Source of the DNA: Prevotella sp.
Lineage (GTDB): Bacteria; Bacteroidota; Bacteroidia; Bacteroidales; Bacteroidaceae
Direction: 5' to 3'
Length of the DNA: 64,000 nucleotides
NCBI GenBank assembly: GCA_017428925.1
Contig: JAFRPY010000113.1
Location: 1-64,000 of the forward strand
The notes under the pieces were generated by a model. That model saw nothing but the letters and a program-made list of their open reading frames with translations. It was not told the DNA's origin and made no database searches. Each line of letters begins with the position of its first letter. The stretch's first letter is position 1. This document shows positions 1-7,320 of this stretch, piece by piece. Position numbers and translations under genes: made by a program.

Positions 1-49
1 AAATGCTTTTTATTCCCATTCCCATAGCGTAACATCGGAATAAATTTTT

Positions 50-57
50 TAACTTTG
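50..57 (+). promoter_or_regulatory. Promoter -7 box of the truncated nuclease locus
   Basis: TAACTTTG matches the Bacteroidetes TAnnTTTG box. It lies upstream of a GC-rich stem-loop (CCCCTG at about 123 pairing with CAGGGG at about 143) and of the remnant nuclease gene, so it probably drives the first two genes of the window. Confidence 0.5.
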
Positions 58-139
58 TCATGTGAAATGTAAGTTTTGAGTTTGTCCGCCGGTCAGGACG
101 GTCCCCAAAACTACAAAAAAGCCCCTGAAAAGCAATCGC

Positions 140-222
140 TTGCAGGGGTCATTTTTATTTTGCCGCAGAGGGTCAATGTATTTTTGCCCGCAGGGGTCAT
201 CGTCGCTTGCCCTCGGGGGTCA
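140..222. repeat. Four imperfect about 24-bp direct repeats ending in GGGTCA
   Basis: AGGGGTCA (144-151), AGGGTCA (169-175), CAGGGGTCA (191-199) and GGGGGTCA (215-222) recur every 23-24 bp, each preceded by a TTGC or TGCC motif. The block sits exactly where the N-terminal part of the following nuclease gene should be, so it may mark the deletion junction. The first unit is also the right arm of a strong hairpin followed by a T-rich stretch. Confidence 0.6.
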
Positions 223-232
223 AACTCGCGCG

Positions 233-526
233 GCTTTTCCATTGATAGACCTGAAAACTTCAAAACTGAGATATCAGGATGTGGGACAGATGGATATGTA
301 TGTAAAGATGTACGATGACTTAATGCGTCCAAAAGGTCATAATCCAACTATTGGTATCTTGCTCTGTGCGGAAACAGATGAGGATGTGGCCCATTACTCT
401 GTATTGAACGGCAGCGATCAACTCTATGCTGCCAAGTATCTGACATATATGCCAACAAAAGAGGAACTGCGTAGGGAGATTGAGCAGCAAAAGGAGTTTT
501 TTAGGCTTCAAAACGATAAGGTATAA
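233..526 (+). pseudogene. C-terminal remnant of a DUF1016 (YhcG-type) PD-(D/E)XK nuclease
   Basis: From about position 236 the frame reads a block typical of the DUF1016/YhcG C-terminus: LIDLKTSKLRYQDVGQM, then MYVKMYDD, then NPTIGILLC. Full members are about 330-370 residues; only about 95 remain, and everything before LIDLKT is replaced by short GC-rich direct repeats with no homology. The family contains PD-(D/E)XK nucleases often found near restriction systems. The LIDLK segment includes part of the nuclease core, but the upstream catalytic residues are gone, so the product is probably inactive. An ATG at 290 could start a 78-aa peptide. Its stop codon TAA shares one base with the ATG of the next gene, so the remnant may survive because translating it couples to the nuclease downstream. 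Confidence 0.75.
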
Positions 527-2874
527 TGTATATCCTGTTTGAAGAACACCAGTACGAAAGCCGCCTTGTGGAGAAGGTCTTGAAGGACATATATGTCTTG
601 CAGGATGTTGACAAGAAGGTGAGTGTGCAGTATGTGGGGTATTTCTATAATCCACATTTGCAAGACTGTGTGTTTATTCTTCCAAAGGTGTTGCTGACGG
701 AAAAGGAAACGCTTGTTGGCGTGAAGCTGGATAATGATGCTCCCGTTACTCCAGAGATGATACTGACACCAGAGGGGCAGAAAGCGCTAAGCAAAGAATA
801 CAGGAAGTTTATCTATGAATTCTCTGTCTGGATATATCGGGCACTGAGCGTTTTCTATAAAGACAACCCTAAGAGCAAGGCGATACTCTACAAGCATCTG
901 CCACAGGCAGGCAGAGGACGCAGACACAAGGCCAAGACATATCTTGACATTGTGCTGTCGCTCATCAATTTCAATCAAGAGAACCGCGACTTTGTGCTAT
1001 TCACCATCAAGAACCTACATAGAGGGAACAACAAAATCAACTGGACGCGAACCATCAGCCACTCGCAGGCTTTCGTGCAGGGCAATGATGTGGTATATCT
1101 GAATCCAGTTAATAAGAAGCGTATTGTGAACTACGAAGAAGAGTTGTTTGTCATCTTCTATAGCATCTTGAATTATCTGAATAACGAGTATGGTTTTCAT
1201 ACGCCTATCAATATCCAATATGAACTTATAACAGGTAAGCAGTTCAGACAATATCTGCGAGGCATGGGTAAGACGAGGCTGATGCAAATCAAATACAAGT
1301 ACTTCTCAGACAAAGCCTTGCAGCTATGGGACTTGTGCTATGCTTTCTTCGACAGTTCATATCGTATCGCCATCAACACCAATGCTCAGGAGTATATCCT
1401 GGCCAAAAGTTTCAACGTGGTGTTTGAGGCCATGATTGATGAACTGATAGGAACGCCTCATGATAATATTCCCAAAGGTTTGGCAGATCAAGAAGACGGC
1501 AAACGGGTGGATCACTTGTATACAGACTTGGCTCTGACATCGGCTGATGCTCAGTCAAGTCGCGCGGTTTATTATATAGGAGATAGTAAATATTATAAGA
1601 GCGGACATTCGCTAACCTCGGAATCCGTCTATAAGCAGTACACTTATGCCAGAAATGTTATTCAGTGGAATATCAATCTGTTTCTGTCGGATGACACGGC
1701 ATTTGACGAAGAAGACAAGCGCCAGCGAAAGGCTGACCGCGAACGCTTTAAGGACATACGGCTTCAAGATACAACTGTGACGGAAGGTTACGATGTGATA
1801 CCAAACTTCTTCATCAGTGCATTTGTCTATGACGATCACAAGTATAATGCTCGAGAGAACATACGCAAACATAAAAATAAGAATGATGAGCATTGTACAA
1901 AGGTGTCGTATCAGTTCCCTGACAGATTGTTTGACAGAGATACGCTATTCTTGTCACAGTATGATGTAAACTTCCTTTATGTGCTGTATCTTTATGCTCG
2001 TAACAAGTCTAACGAAAAAGCACAATGGAAGGAACATGTAAGAAAGATATTCCGTGACGAAATACGGGCTGTCATACAAAAAGAATTTAAGATATATGCC
2101 ATGCGGGCACGTCTTGGAGTGGATGGTGAACAATACTTGAGACAACATTTCTATGAATTGAATGGACGGGTGTTCCAACCGTATGGTGAGGAGCGCAGCA
2201 TGTTTTTTGCGTATGCCAGACCTGCCAAGGATTTGGAAAAGGCAAAAGGACAATATGAAGAACTTTCAAAATACTTTATTATTCAGCCCTGCAATATGGG
2301 GCAGGACCCGCAGAACGTCTTGAAGACGGACATAGAGCAGGAGCTGAAACAACCCGTTGTTACGCCACAATGGTTGACGATACACTATCTGGAGCGGGAC
2401 CTGAACAGGGGTGTATTGGTGGGCTACTACAAGAACAAAGAGCATCTACAGTGGATTTTAGGCAATAACGACAAAGGTTCTCTCATTTATAATGTCCGTT
2501 TGCAGTTGAAGAGCGATGTGGAGGTTCGTGATGGTGCGCATACTGAAGGTTTCTATAAAAAGAAAAATATCCAATTTGTCATACTTTATACAGACGGAGT
2601 GGAAATGACAGGTGAGTATCGTGTGTTCCATGTCAAGGATATGGCTGGAAAGGTGACTGAAGAAAGAATGCGTGCAACCGGCTATCCGTTGGATTTGAAC
2701 GGAAACTACACTTTTTTCCGCTTTGATGAGGAGGTGAGCATCGGACGTTTGGATATAAATGCCTTACTCACGGATGTGAAACATAAACACATAGAAGAGT
2801 TTAAGGAATATGTTGCTTACGAGCCATTGTTCTGTACGGCTGAGGATGTTTTAAGGTATAGGATTAGTTTGTAA
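526..2874 (+). CDS. LlaJI-like PD-(D/E)XK restriction endonuclease
   Basis: A 782-residue protein with a LlaJI-type layout. The N-terminal region around residues 35-55 (VQYVGYF then VFILPKV) resembles the small beta domain of that family. INWTRTI (171-177) and SFNVVFEAM (295-303) resemble conserved family blocks. The PD-(D/E)XK core is visible: E301, VDH with D329, then GDSK with D353 and K355, and a trailing Q371 in VYKQYTYAR. The roughly 400 residues after the nuclease core are longer than I expect for LlaJI enzymes and I recognise no domain there. LlaJI proteins are restriction endonucleases, but no methyltransferase or McrB-like GTPase is visible in the window, so this could be a solitary modification-dependent or defence nuclease. 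The start overlaps the stop of the DUF1016 remnant by one base. Confidence 0.6.
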   Translation: MYILFEEHQYESRLVEKVLKDIYVLQDVDKKVSVQYVGYFYNPHLQDCVFILPKVLLTEKETLVGVKLDNDAPVTPEMILTPEGQKALSKEYRKFIYEFSVWIYRALSVFYKDNPKSKAILYKHLPQAGRGRRHKAKTYLDIVLSLINFNQENRDFVLFTIKNLHRGNNKINWTRTISHSQAFVQGNDVVYLNPVNKKRIVNYEEELFVIFYSILNYLNNEYGFHTPINIQYELITGKQFRQYLRGMGKTRLMQIKYKYFSDKALQLWDLCYAFFDSSYRIAINTNAQEYILAKSFNVVFEAMIDELIGTPHDNIPKGLADQEDGKRVDHLYTDLALTSADAQSSRAVYYIGDSKYYKSGHSLTSESVYKQYTYARNVIQWNINLFLSDDTAFDEEDKRQRKADRERFKDIRLQDTTVTEGYDVIPNFFISAFVYDDHKYNARENIRKHKNKNDEHCTKVSYQFPDRLFDRDTLFLSQYDVNFLYVLYLYARNKSNEKAQWKEHVRKIFRDEIRAVIQKEFKIYAMRARLGVDGEQYLRQHFYELNGRVFQPYGEERSMFFAYARPAKDLEKAKGQYEELSKYFIIQPCNMGQDPQNVLKTDIEQELKQPVVTPQWLTIHYLERDLNRGVLVGYYKNKEHLQWILGNNDKGSLIYNVRLQLKSDVEVRDGAHTEGFYKKKNIQFVILYTDGVEMTGEYRVFHVKDMAGKVTEERMRATGYPLDLNGNYTFFRFDEEVSIGRLDINALLTDVKHKHIEEFKEYVAYEPLFCTAEDVLRYRISL

Positions 2875-2999
2875 TGAAGAGAAAATTCTGATATCAGCTG
2901 AATCATATCTGGTTATAAGTCCCACTGTGTAGAGGCTATTCATTATCATCAATAGGATGAAGAGAATAAATAGATGCCGATGGCAGCAGAGAAAGTAAT

Positions 3000-3386
3000 A
3001 TGATGAAACAGATAGAAGTCGTAGCAGCGATTATACAAAAGGATGGATGTTTTTTCGCCACTCAGCGGGGATCCGGTGAGTGGAAAGACTGGTGGGAGTT
3101 TCCTGGTGGAAAGATGGAGGCTGGGGAAACACCGGAAGAGGCGTTGAAACGCGAGATTCGGGAGGAACTTTCTACGGATATTAGCGTGGAGGAGTTTCTT
3201 TGTACGGTGGAGTATGACTATCCGAAGTTTCATTTGACTATGCATTGCTATCTCTGCTCACTGCTGACTGAGGCTTTGCATCTGAATGAGCATGAAGCGG
3301 CAAAGTGGCTCTCGAAAGATGAACTGGACAGCGTGAAGTGGTTGCCTGCGGATTTGGAAGTGGTTGAAACCATTAAGGGCAAATAA
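3000..3386 (+). CDS. Nudix (MutT-type) (deoxy)nucleoside triphosphate pyrophosphohydrolase
   Basis: A 128-aa Nudix hydrolase, the usual length for small MutT relatives. The Nudix box runs from GGK at residue 36 through AGETPEEALKREIREEL; R51, E52, E55 and E56 supply the metal-binding core, and the canonical Gly after EEL is Ser. The family hydrolyses nucleoside diphosphates linked to another moiety; MutT-like members cleanse oxidised dNTPs. WEFPGGK immediately before the box is typical of the 8-oxo-dGTPase-like group, but the substrate cannot be read from sequence. An ATG-ATG pair (3000 and 3003) makes the start ambiguous by one codon. It lies in a defence-like island 125 bp after the LlaJI-like gene, with no obvious promoter of its own. 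Confidence 0.85.
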   Translation: MMKQIEVVAAIIQKDGCFFATQRGSGEWKDWWEFPGGKMEAGETPEEALKREIREELSTDISVEEFLCTVEYDYPKFHLTMHCYLCSLLTEALHLNEHEAAKWLSKDELDSVKWLPADLEVVETIKGK

Positions 3387-3412
3387 ATCATGGATAATCC
3401 AAATCTTTTGCT

Positions 3413-3420
3413 TAACTTTG
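3413..3420 (+). promoter_or_regulatory. Promoter -7 box of rhuM with an inverted repeat
   Basis: TAACTTTG precedes the RhuM gene by about 80 bp. The box overlaps the left arm TTTGCTTAAC (3407-3416) of a perfect 10-bp inverted repeat whose right arm GTTAAGCAAA lies at about 3471-3480, just before the start codon. The right arm would be in the 5' leader of the transcript. Confidence 0.5.
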
Positions 3421-3500
3421 CAGCTGAATAAGAAGAAACGGCTCGAAAGTGGCTATACCAGTTTCTGGGGTTAAGCAAATGAATGTAGTTACATAGAGAT

Positions 3501-4535
3501 ATGGATAATACAGAAAAAAACGGATTGGAGAAAAGAAATCAAGCATTTCTGATTTACCAAGATGATAATGGCATTGCTCGGGTGAATGTGCGATTCGAGG
3601 GTGAGGATGTGTGGTTGCCAGTAGAACAGATAATGGAACTATTTGACACTTCTCAACAGGATGTTAGCTATCATATTAAGCAAATATATGCAGAGGGTGA
3701 ATTGGACATCGAACGAACTCACAAAAAATTTTTGTTAGTTCGTCAGGAAGGTACCAGAAGCGTGAAGAGAAACATCAGTCATTACAATCTGGATGTGATA
3801 ATTGCCGTTGGCTATCGTGTGAAGTCACAGGTAGCCACCCGTTTCCGCCAATGGGCAACAGAACACCTCCATGAGTTTATCCAGAAGGGTTTTACACTGG
3901 ATGACAATAGGCTGAAGGGGAATCGTAACAGATATTTCCGCGAACTGTTGCAGCGTATCCGTGACATCCGTAGCAGTGAGAGGAACCTTTATCAGCAGGT
4001 AACAGACATATTTTCTACCAGCATAGACTACAACCCTCATGCAGACCTGACCCGATTGTTTTTTGCTACTGTTCAGAACAAACTGCACTATGCTGCCCAT
4101 CAACATACGGCCGCCGAAGTTATCTACGAGCGGGTGGACGCTGAAAAACCAATGGTGGGAATGACCAATTTCAAGGGTAACTATATAACTAAAGAAGATG
4201 TGCAGATAGCAAAAAACTACCTGACAGAACAAGAATTGACATACCTGAATCTGTTGGTGTCACAGTATCTTGATTTTGCAGAAATTCAGGCTCTTCAGCA
4301 GATTCCAATGAGGATGACAGAATGGATAGAAAAGTTGGATGAGCTGATGAAACTTTCAGCTAGGCAGTTGCTTGTAGGCAAGGGGACTATAAGCCATGAA
4401 GAGGCAAAGCAAAAGGCAATCGCTGAGTTCGAGAAATACCGAAAAATGGAAATGCTTCAATTCGAAAGTGACTATGACCGAGCAATAAGAGAACTAATTC
4501 AGAAAGAAAAGAGTTTGCCTAAAGGAGAGAAATAG
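3501..4535 (+). CDS. rhuM: RhuM family protein
   Basis: A 344-aa member of the RhuM family (named after a Salmonella pathogenicity-island protein and found widely in mobile and defence islands). Recognised from the N-terminal block FEGEDVWLPVEQIMELFDTSQQ, the VSYHIKQIYAEGEL segment, RNISHYNLDVIIAVGYRVKS and TRFRQWATEHLHEFIQKGF, all family hallmarks. The first half resembles a winged-helix/KilA-N-like DNA-binding fold and the second half is helical (residues 150-330, rich in charged heptads). Biochemical function is not established; a toxin or regulatory role is often proposed. No signal peptide or membrane segment. It has its own promoter and is the last gene before tRNA-Leu, consistent with the edge of an accessory island. 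Confidence 0.85.
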   Translation: MDNTEKNGLEKRNQAFLIYQDDNGIARVNVRFEGEDVWLPVEQIMELFDTSQQDVSYHIKQIYAEGELDIERTHKKFLLVRQEGTRSVKRNISHYNLDVIIAVGYRVKSQVATRFRQWATEHLHEFIQKGFTLDDNRLKGNRNRYFRELLQRIRDIRSSERNLYQQVTDIFSTSIDYNPHADLTRLFFATVQNKLHYAAHQHTAAEVIYERVDAEKPMVGMTNFKGNYITKEDVQIAKNYLTEQELTYLNLLVSQYLDFAEIQALQQIPMRMTEWIEKLDELMKLSARQLLVGKGTISHEEAKQKAIAEFEKYRKMEMLQFESDYDRAIRELIQKEKSLPKGEK

Positions 4536-4654
4536 AATGGATCTATTGACGATACAACACCAGGATTTCACGCAGTACGTTGAATGTATGAAGTTCGACG
4601 TCATTTGGAATAAGGCTAATCGGAATGTGGGCGAAGAGGCTCTTTTGTCTGTAT

Positions 4655-4691
4655 ATAAAAAAGACGGGGAAAGACAAAATCTTTCCTCGTC
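4655..4691 (-). terminator. Rho-independent terminator of tRNA-Leu
   Basis: On the minus strand GACGAGGAAAGA pairs with TCTTTCCCCGTC (12 bp, one G-U) around a 5-base loop, followed by TTTTTTATA. It sits just after the 3' end of tRNA-Leu. Confidence 0.85.
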
Positions 4692-4696
4692 ATCGG

Positions 4697-4778
4697 TACC
4701 CAGACCCGGGGTCGAACCGGGACGCCTTGCGGCATTGGTGTTTGAGACCAACGCGTCTACCAATTCCGCCATCTGGGC
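4697..4778 (-). tRNA. tRNA-Leu (anticodon CAA)
   Basis: Reverse complement begins GCCCAGATGGCGGAATTGG and contains the D-loop, an anticodon loop CTCAAAC on a TTGGT/ACCAA stem, a variable arm, and the T-arm GGTTCGACCC. The acceptor stem GCCCAGA pairs with TCTGGGT (terminal G-U). The anticodon CAA reads UUG. The 82-nt length and long variable arm fit leucine. The 3' CCA is not encoded. It borders the accessory genes to its left and so is a plausible integration landmark, though no direct repeat of the tRNA end was seen. Confidence 0.93.
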
Positions 4779-4813
4779 ATAGAGTAGGGTTGCATCTCTT
4801 CGAAAATGCGGTG

Positions 4814-4844
4814 CAAAGGTAATACAAAAAAATGAAAAAGCAAA
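4814..4844 (-). promoter_or_regulatory. Promoter of tRNA-Leu
   Basis: Minus strand shows TTTG (4844-4841), 19 bp, then TACCTTTG (4821-4814), an almost perfect Bacteroidetes promoter. Confidence 0.8.
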
Positions 4845-4860
4845 CTTTTCATCTAAAAAA

Positions 4861-4892
4861 TTTGGACAAACCGAAAAAACTCCTTATCTTTG
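4861..4892 (+). promoter_or_regulatory. Promoter of greA
   Basis: TTTG (4861-4864), 20 bp, TATCTTTG (4885-4892). A start site near 4898-4900 would give a leader of about 130 nt that contains a terminator-like hairpin. Confidence 0.75.
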
Positions 4893-4918
4893 CAGCGGAT
4901 AATAAAAAATCAGAACAC

Positions 4919-4961
4919 GGAGTTCCGACGTTGAAAGAGATGTCGGAATTCTTCGTTTTTT
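4919..4961 (+). terminator. Terminator-like hairpin in the greA leader (possible attenuator)
   Basis: GAGTTCCGAC (ending 4929) pairs with GTCGGAATTC (starting 4942), about 10-11 bp with G-U pairs, loop GTTGAAAGAGAT-like, and is followed after a few bases by TTTTTT (4956-4961). It lies between the promoter and the greA start codon, so some transcripts may stop at about 65 nt. Confidence 0.55.
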
Positions 4962-5029
4962 CTGCTCTACAGGAGCAGGTCATGGAAAACCTATCGGGAA
5001 ATAACTAAAATTTTAAAAATAAAGAAATT

Positions 5030-5494
5030 ATGGCTTATATGTCACAAGAAGGCTACGACAAGCTCGTGGCCGAACTGAAGAGATTGGAAAGCATTGAGCG
5101 ACCGAAGGCTTCGGCTGCTATTGCTGAGGCTCGAGACAAAGGCGACTTGAGCGAGAACGCGGAATATGATGCCGCCAAGGAGGCACAGGCCAAGCTGGAG
5201 AGCAAGATTGCCGCGATGAAGAACACGCTTGCCGAGGCGAAGATTATCGACACCAGCCGGCTGAGCAATGACAGTGTGCAGATTCTGTCGAAGGTGGAGA
5301 TGACCAACATTGCCACGAAGGCCCGCATGACTTATACCATCGTCAGCGAGAGCGAGGCTAACCTGCGCGAGGGGAAGATTGCCATCACCACTCCCATTGC
5401 CCAGGGATTGCTGAACCACAAGGTGGGCGACGAGGTGGAGATCAAGATTCCACGCGGCGTCATCAAGTTGCGTATTGAGAGTATTACCTATTGA
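5030..5494 (+). CDS. greA: Transcription elongation factor GreA
   Basis: A 154-aa protein of standard GreA length. The N-terminal coiled coil (residues 1-75) carries the loop DKGDLSENAEYDAAKE, whose acidic residues reach the RNA polymerase active site and stimulate cleavage of backtracked RNA. The C-terminal FKBP-like domain (about 80-154) contains the block ITTPIAQGLLNHKVGDEVEIKIP. Cytoplasmic; rescues stalled elongation complexes. The start ATG at 5030 follows an A-rich leader with no strong Shine-Dalgarno, as usual in Bacteroidetes. The HIT-family gene follows 25 bp downstream on the same strand, probably in the same transcript. Confidence 0.96.
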   Translation: MAYMSQEGYDKLVAELKRLESIERPKASAAIAEARDKGDLSENAEYDAAKEAQAKLESKIAAMKNTLAEAKIIDTSRLSNDSVQILSKVEMTNIATKARMTYTIVSESEANLREGKIAITTPIAQGLLNHKVGDEVEIKIPRGVIKLRIESITY

Positions 5495-5519
5495 TTTGTT
5501 TCACTCAATCACTGAAATC

Positions 5520-5912
5520 ATGGATATTTTTGCAAAGATTGCTGCCGGTGAGATTCCCAGCTATAAATGTGCTGAAAACGAGGAGTTTTATGCGTTCCTC
5601 GACATTAACCCTCTGGTGAAAGGTCATACACTCGTGATTCCGCGCCGTGAGGTGGACTATTTCTTCGACATGGACGACGAAGAACTTGCCCACTACCAGC
5701 AGTTCGCCAAGCGGGTGGCCATTGCCATCAAGAAGGCATTCCCCTGCCGCAAGGTTGCACAGGTGGTTTTGGGACTGGAAGTGGCCCACGCCCACATCCA
5801 TCTGATTCCCATGCAGACCGAGGGCGATGCTGACTTCCGCCGCGAGAAGCTGAAGCTGACCGAAGCGGAATTCAAGGAGATTGCCGGAAAAATCAGTGAG
5901 GCGTTTGTCTAA
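5520..5912 (+). CDS. HIT family hydrolase
   Basis: A 130-aa histidine-triad protein. The signature HAHIHLI (H90, H92, H94; the catalytic His is the middle one) lies near the C-terminus, and IAAGEIPSYKCAENEEFYAFLDINPLVKGHTLVIP is the canonical N-terminal block. HIT proteins of this Hint-like type hydrolyse purine nucleoside phosphoramidates or dinucleoside polyphosphates. An in-frame upstream ATG at 5475 would overlap greA; the ATG at 5520 places MDIFAKIAAGEIP at the N-terminus as in relatives and is preferred. Its stop overlaps the stop of the convergent mannose-1-phosphate guanylyltransferase gene by a few bases, so the two genes share no terminator. Confidence 0.93.
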   Translation: MDIFAKIAAGEIPSYKCAENEEFYAFLDINPLVKGHTLVIPRREVDYFFDMDDEELAHYQQFAKRVAIAIKKAFPCRKVAQVVLGLEVAHAHIHLIPMQTEGDADFRREKLKLTEAEFKEIAGKISEAFV

Positions 5913-7000
5913 ATATACTCTTCGCCGAAACGGATGTGCACCTCGTTGATGTATTTCCTGACGAGGGCACTCGAATCTTCTTTGTGGCAGATAAGGAGCA
6001 CGTTATCCTTTTCTGCCACAATGTAGTTTTCAAGGCCGTTGATGATGCCGACATGGTCGGAAGGCAGCTTGATGATGTTGCCGTGGCTGTCGTCGAGAAG
6101 TACCTTTGAATCGATGACCACATTATCGCCCGGGCCCTTGGCCTGACTCTCATAGATGGAGTGCCACATGCCGAGGTCGGCCCATCCGAAGTCGCATTTC
6201 ATCACATAGACGTTTTCGTTTTTTTCCAGGATACCGTAGTCGATGGAGAGATGCGGGTATGCGGGGAAGTTTTCTTGAATGAACTTTTGTTCAAGCTCCA
6301 GACTGTAGGGCGTGTCGTCGTTGTCTATTTTGCGCAGCACAAAGGGCAGCACAGCCTGCATGCAGTGAATCAGATGCTTCACGTTTGAGAGAAAGATACC
6401 CGTGTTCCAGAGAAATTCGCCGCTCTCCATGAACATCTTGGCAAAGTCGCGGTCGGGTTTCTCGGTAAACGATTTCACTTTCCATACATCGGGAGCGTCT
6501 TTCTCGTCGCCTATCTGTACATATCCGTAGCCGGGTTCGGGACGAGTCGGCTTTACGCCCATGGTGAGCAGGTAGTCGTTGTGCTCAACCAGTTCGAGTC
6601 CGGCCAGCATATTTTTCTGGAACACGTCTTCCTTGAACACGGCCTGGTCGCTGGGTACCACAATCACGTTGGCATCTTTGTTGGTATGATAGATGCGGAA
6701 ACTGGCCCATGCCACACTGGGGGCAGTATTTCTGAAAATAGGTTCTGCAAGGATGTTCTGGCGGGGAAGTTCGGGAAGTTGTTCGGCTACCAGGCTCTCG
6801 TAGTCCTGATTGGTGCTCACCAGTATTCTTTCCGCTGGAATTATTTTCGTCAAACGGTCGAAGGTGGACTGCAGCAGTGTGCGTCCTGTAGAAAAGAAAT
6901 CAAGAAACTGTTTGGGCTTTTTCTCTCGGCTGCATGGCCAAAGTCTACGGCCTTTGCCGCCAGCCAGTATTAAGCAGAAGTCGTTATGTCTGTTTACCAT
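5909..7000 (-). CDS. manC: Mannose-1-phosphate guanylyltransferase
   Basis: Makes GDP-mannose from mannose-1-phosphate and GTP for glycan, O-antigen or capsule synthesis. The nucleotidyltransferase motif LILAGGKGRRLWPCSREKKPKQF is at the N-terminus, followed by NILAEPIFRNTAP, VPSDQAV and FTEKPD. The 363-aa protein is the single-domain type and lacks the phosphomannose isomerase domain of bifunctional enzymes. The start at 7000 (MVNRHNDF) is preferred over an upstream ATG at 7051, which adds 17 residues with no family match. There are no glycan genes next to it, so it appears to act as a housekeeping GDP-sugar enzyme. Confidence 0.92.
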   Translation of the reverse strand: MVNRHNDFCLILAGGKGRRLWPCSREKKPKQFLDFFSTGRTLLQSTFDRLTKIIPAERILVSTNQDYESLVAEQLPELPRQNILAEPIFRNTAPSVAWASFRIYHTNKDANVIVVPSDQAVFKEDVFQKNMLAGLELVEHNDYLLTMGVKPTRPEPGYGYVQIGDEKDAPDVWKVKSFTEKPDRDFAKMFMESGEFLWNTGIFLSNVKHLIHCMQAVLPFVLRKIDNDDTPYSLELEQKFIQENFPAYPHLSIDYGILEKNENVYVMKCDFGWADLGMWHSIYESQAKGPGDNVVIDSKVLLDDSHGNIIKLPSDHVGIINGLENYIVAEKDNVLLICHKEDSSALVRKYINEVHIRFGEEYI

Positions 7001-7109
7001 GAATATTAAATTAAGTGCCGCTAAATTACACAATACTTCCGAACCATGCAACTTTTTTAAACATTTTTCTATATGGCAAGTCTTTTTTTAAGCAATTATT
7101 TCGTTTTTC

Positions 7110-7311
7110 CACTCATTTGCACTATTTTTATGTCTCTTTGAGCCATGAAGTTAGGCTGCATTCGGGAACCAACGGTCATCGGCCACGAAGTGGGAAAGAT
7201 AAAAATCCAAATAAATTTGGTTTTTCCACTCATTTAGATAAATTTCTCACGCTCAGGAGAGCAAATTTATTTGCTTTCCTTTCGCTTAATCGAAATTTTG
7301 CACTAACTTTG
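7110..7311 (+). repeat. Dispersed promoter-bearing palindromic element, copy 1
   Basis: This fills the 320-bp gap between manC and rnhA. It has a stem-loop at 7123-7153 (TATTTTTATG, inner CTC-TTT-GAG, CATGAAGTTA), then GGCTGCATTCGGGAA, then TTTTTCCACTCATTT, a second palindrome at 7255-7280 (AGGAGAGCAAAT pairing with ATTTGCTTTCCT), and ends in TCGAAATTTTGCACTAACTTTG, the promoter of rnhA. The same order of modules recurs upstream of pdxK (53.3-53.6 kb), and parts recur upstream of metG (36.0-36.2 kb). Confidence 0.75.
7281..7311 (+). promoter_or_regulatory. Promoter of rnhA, at the end of the repeat
   Basis: TTCG (7281-7284), 19 bp, TAACTTTG (7304-7311). The start codon is only 9 bp past the box, so the transcript would have almost no leader. 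Confidence 0.65.
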
Positions 7312-7320
7312 TGCCACGAA

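Noticed and set aside
3407-3480. Invertible promoter at rhuM
   Set aside because: The inverted repeat overlaps rather than flanks the promoter box, and the opposite orientation shows no TTTG box; an operator or leader hairpin is simpler.
4537-4782. Plus-strand frame directly after rhuM
   Set aside because: It runs through the tRNA-Leu terminator and the tRNA itself; the first 45 codons match nothing I know.
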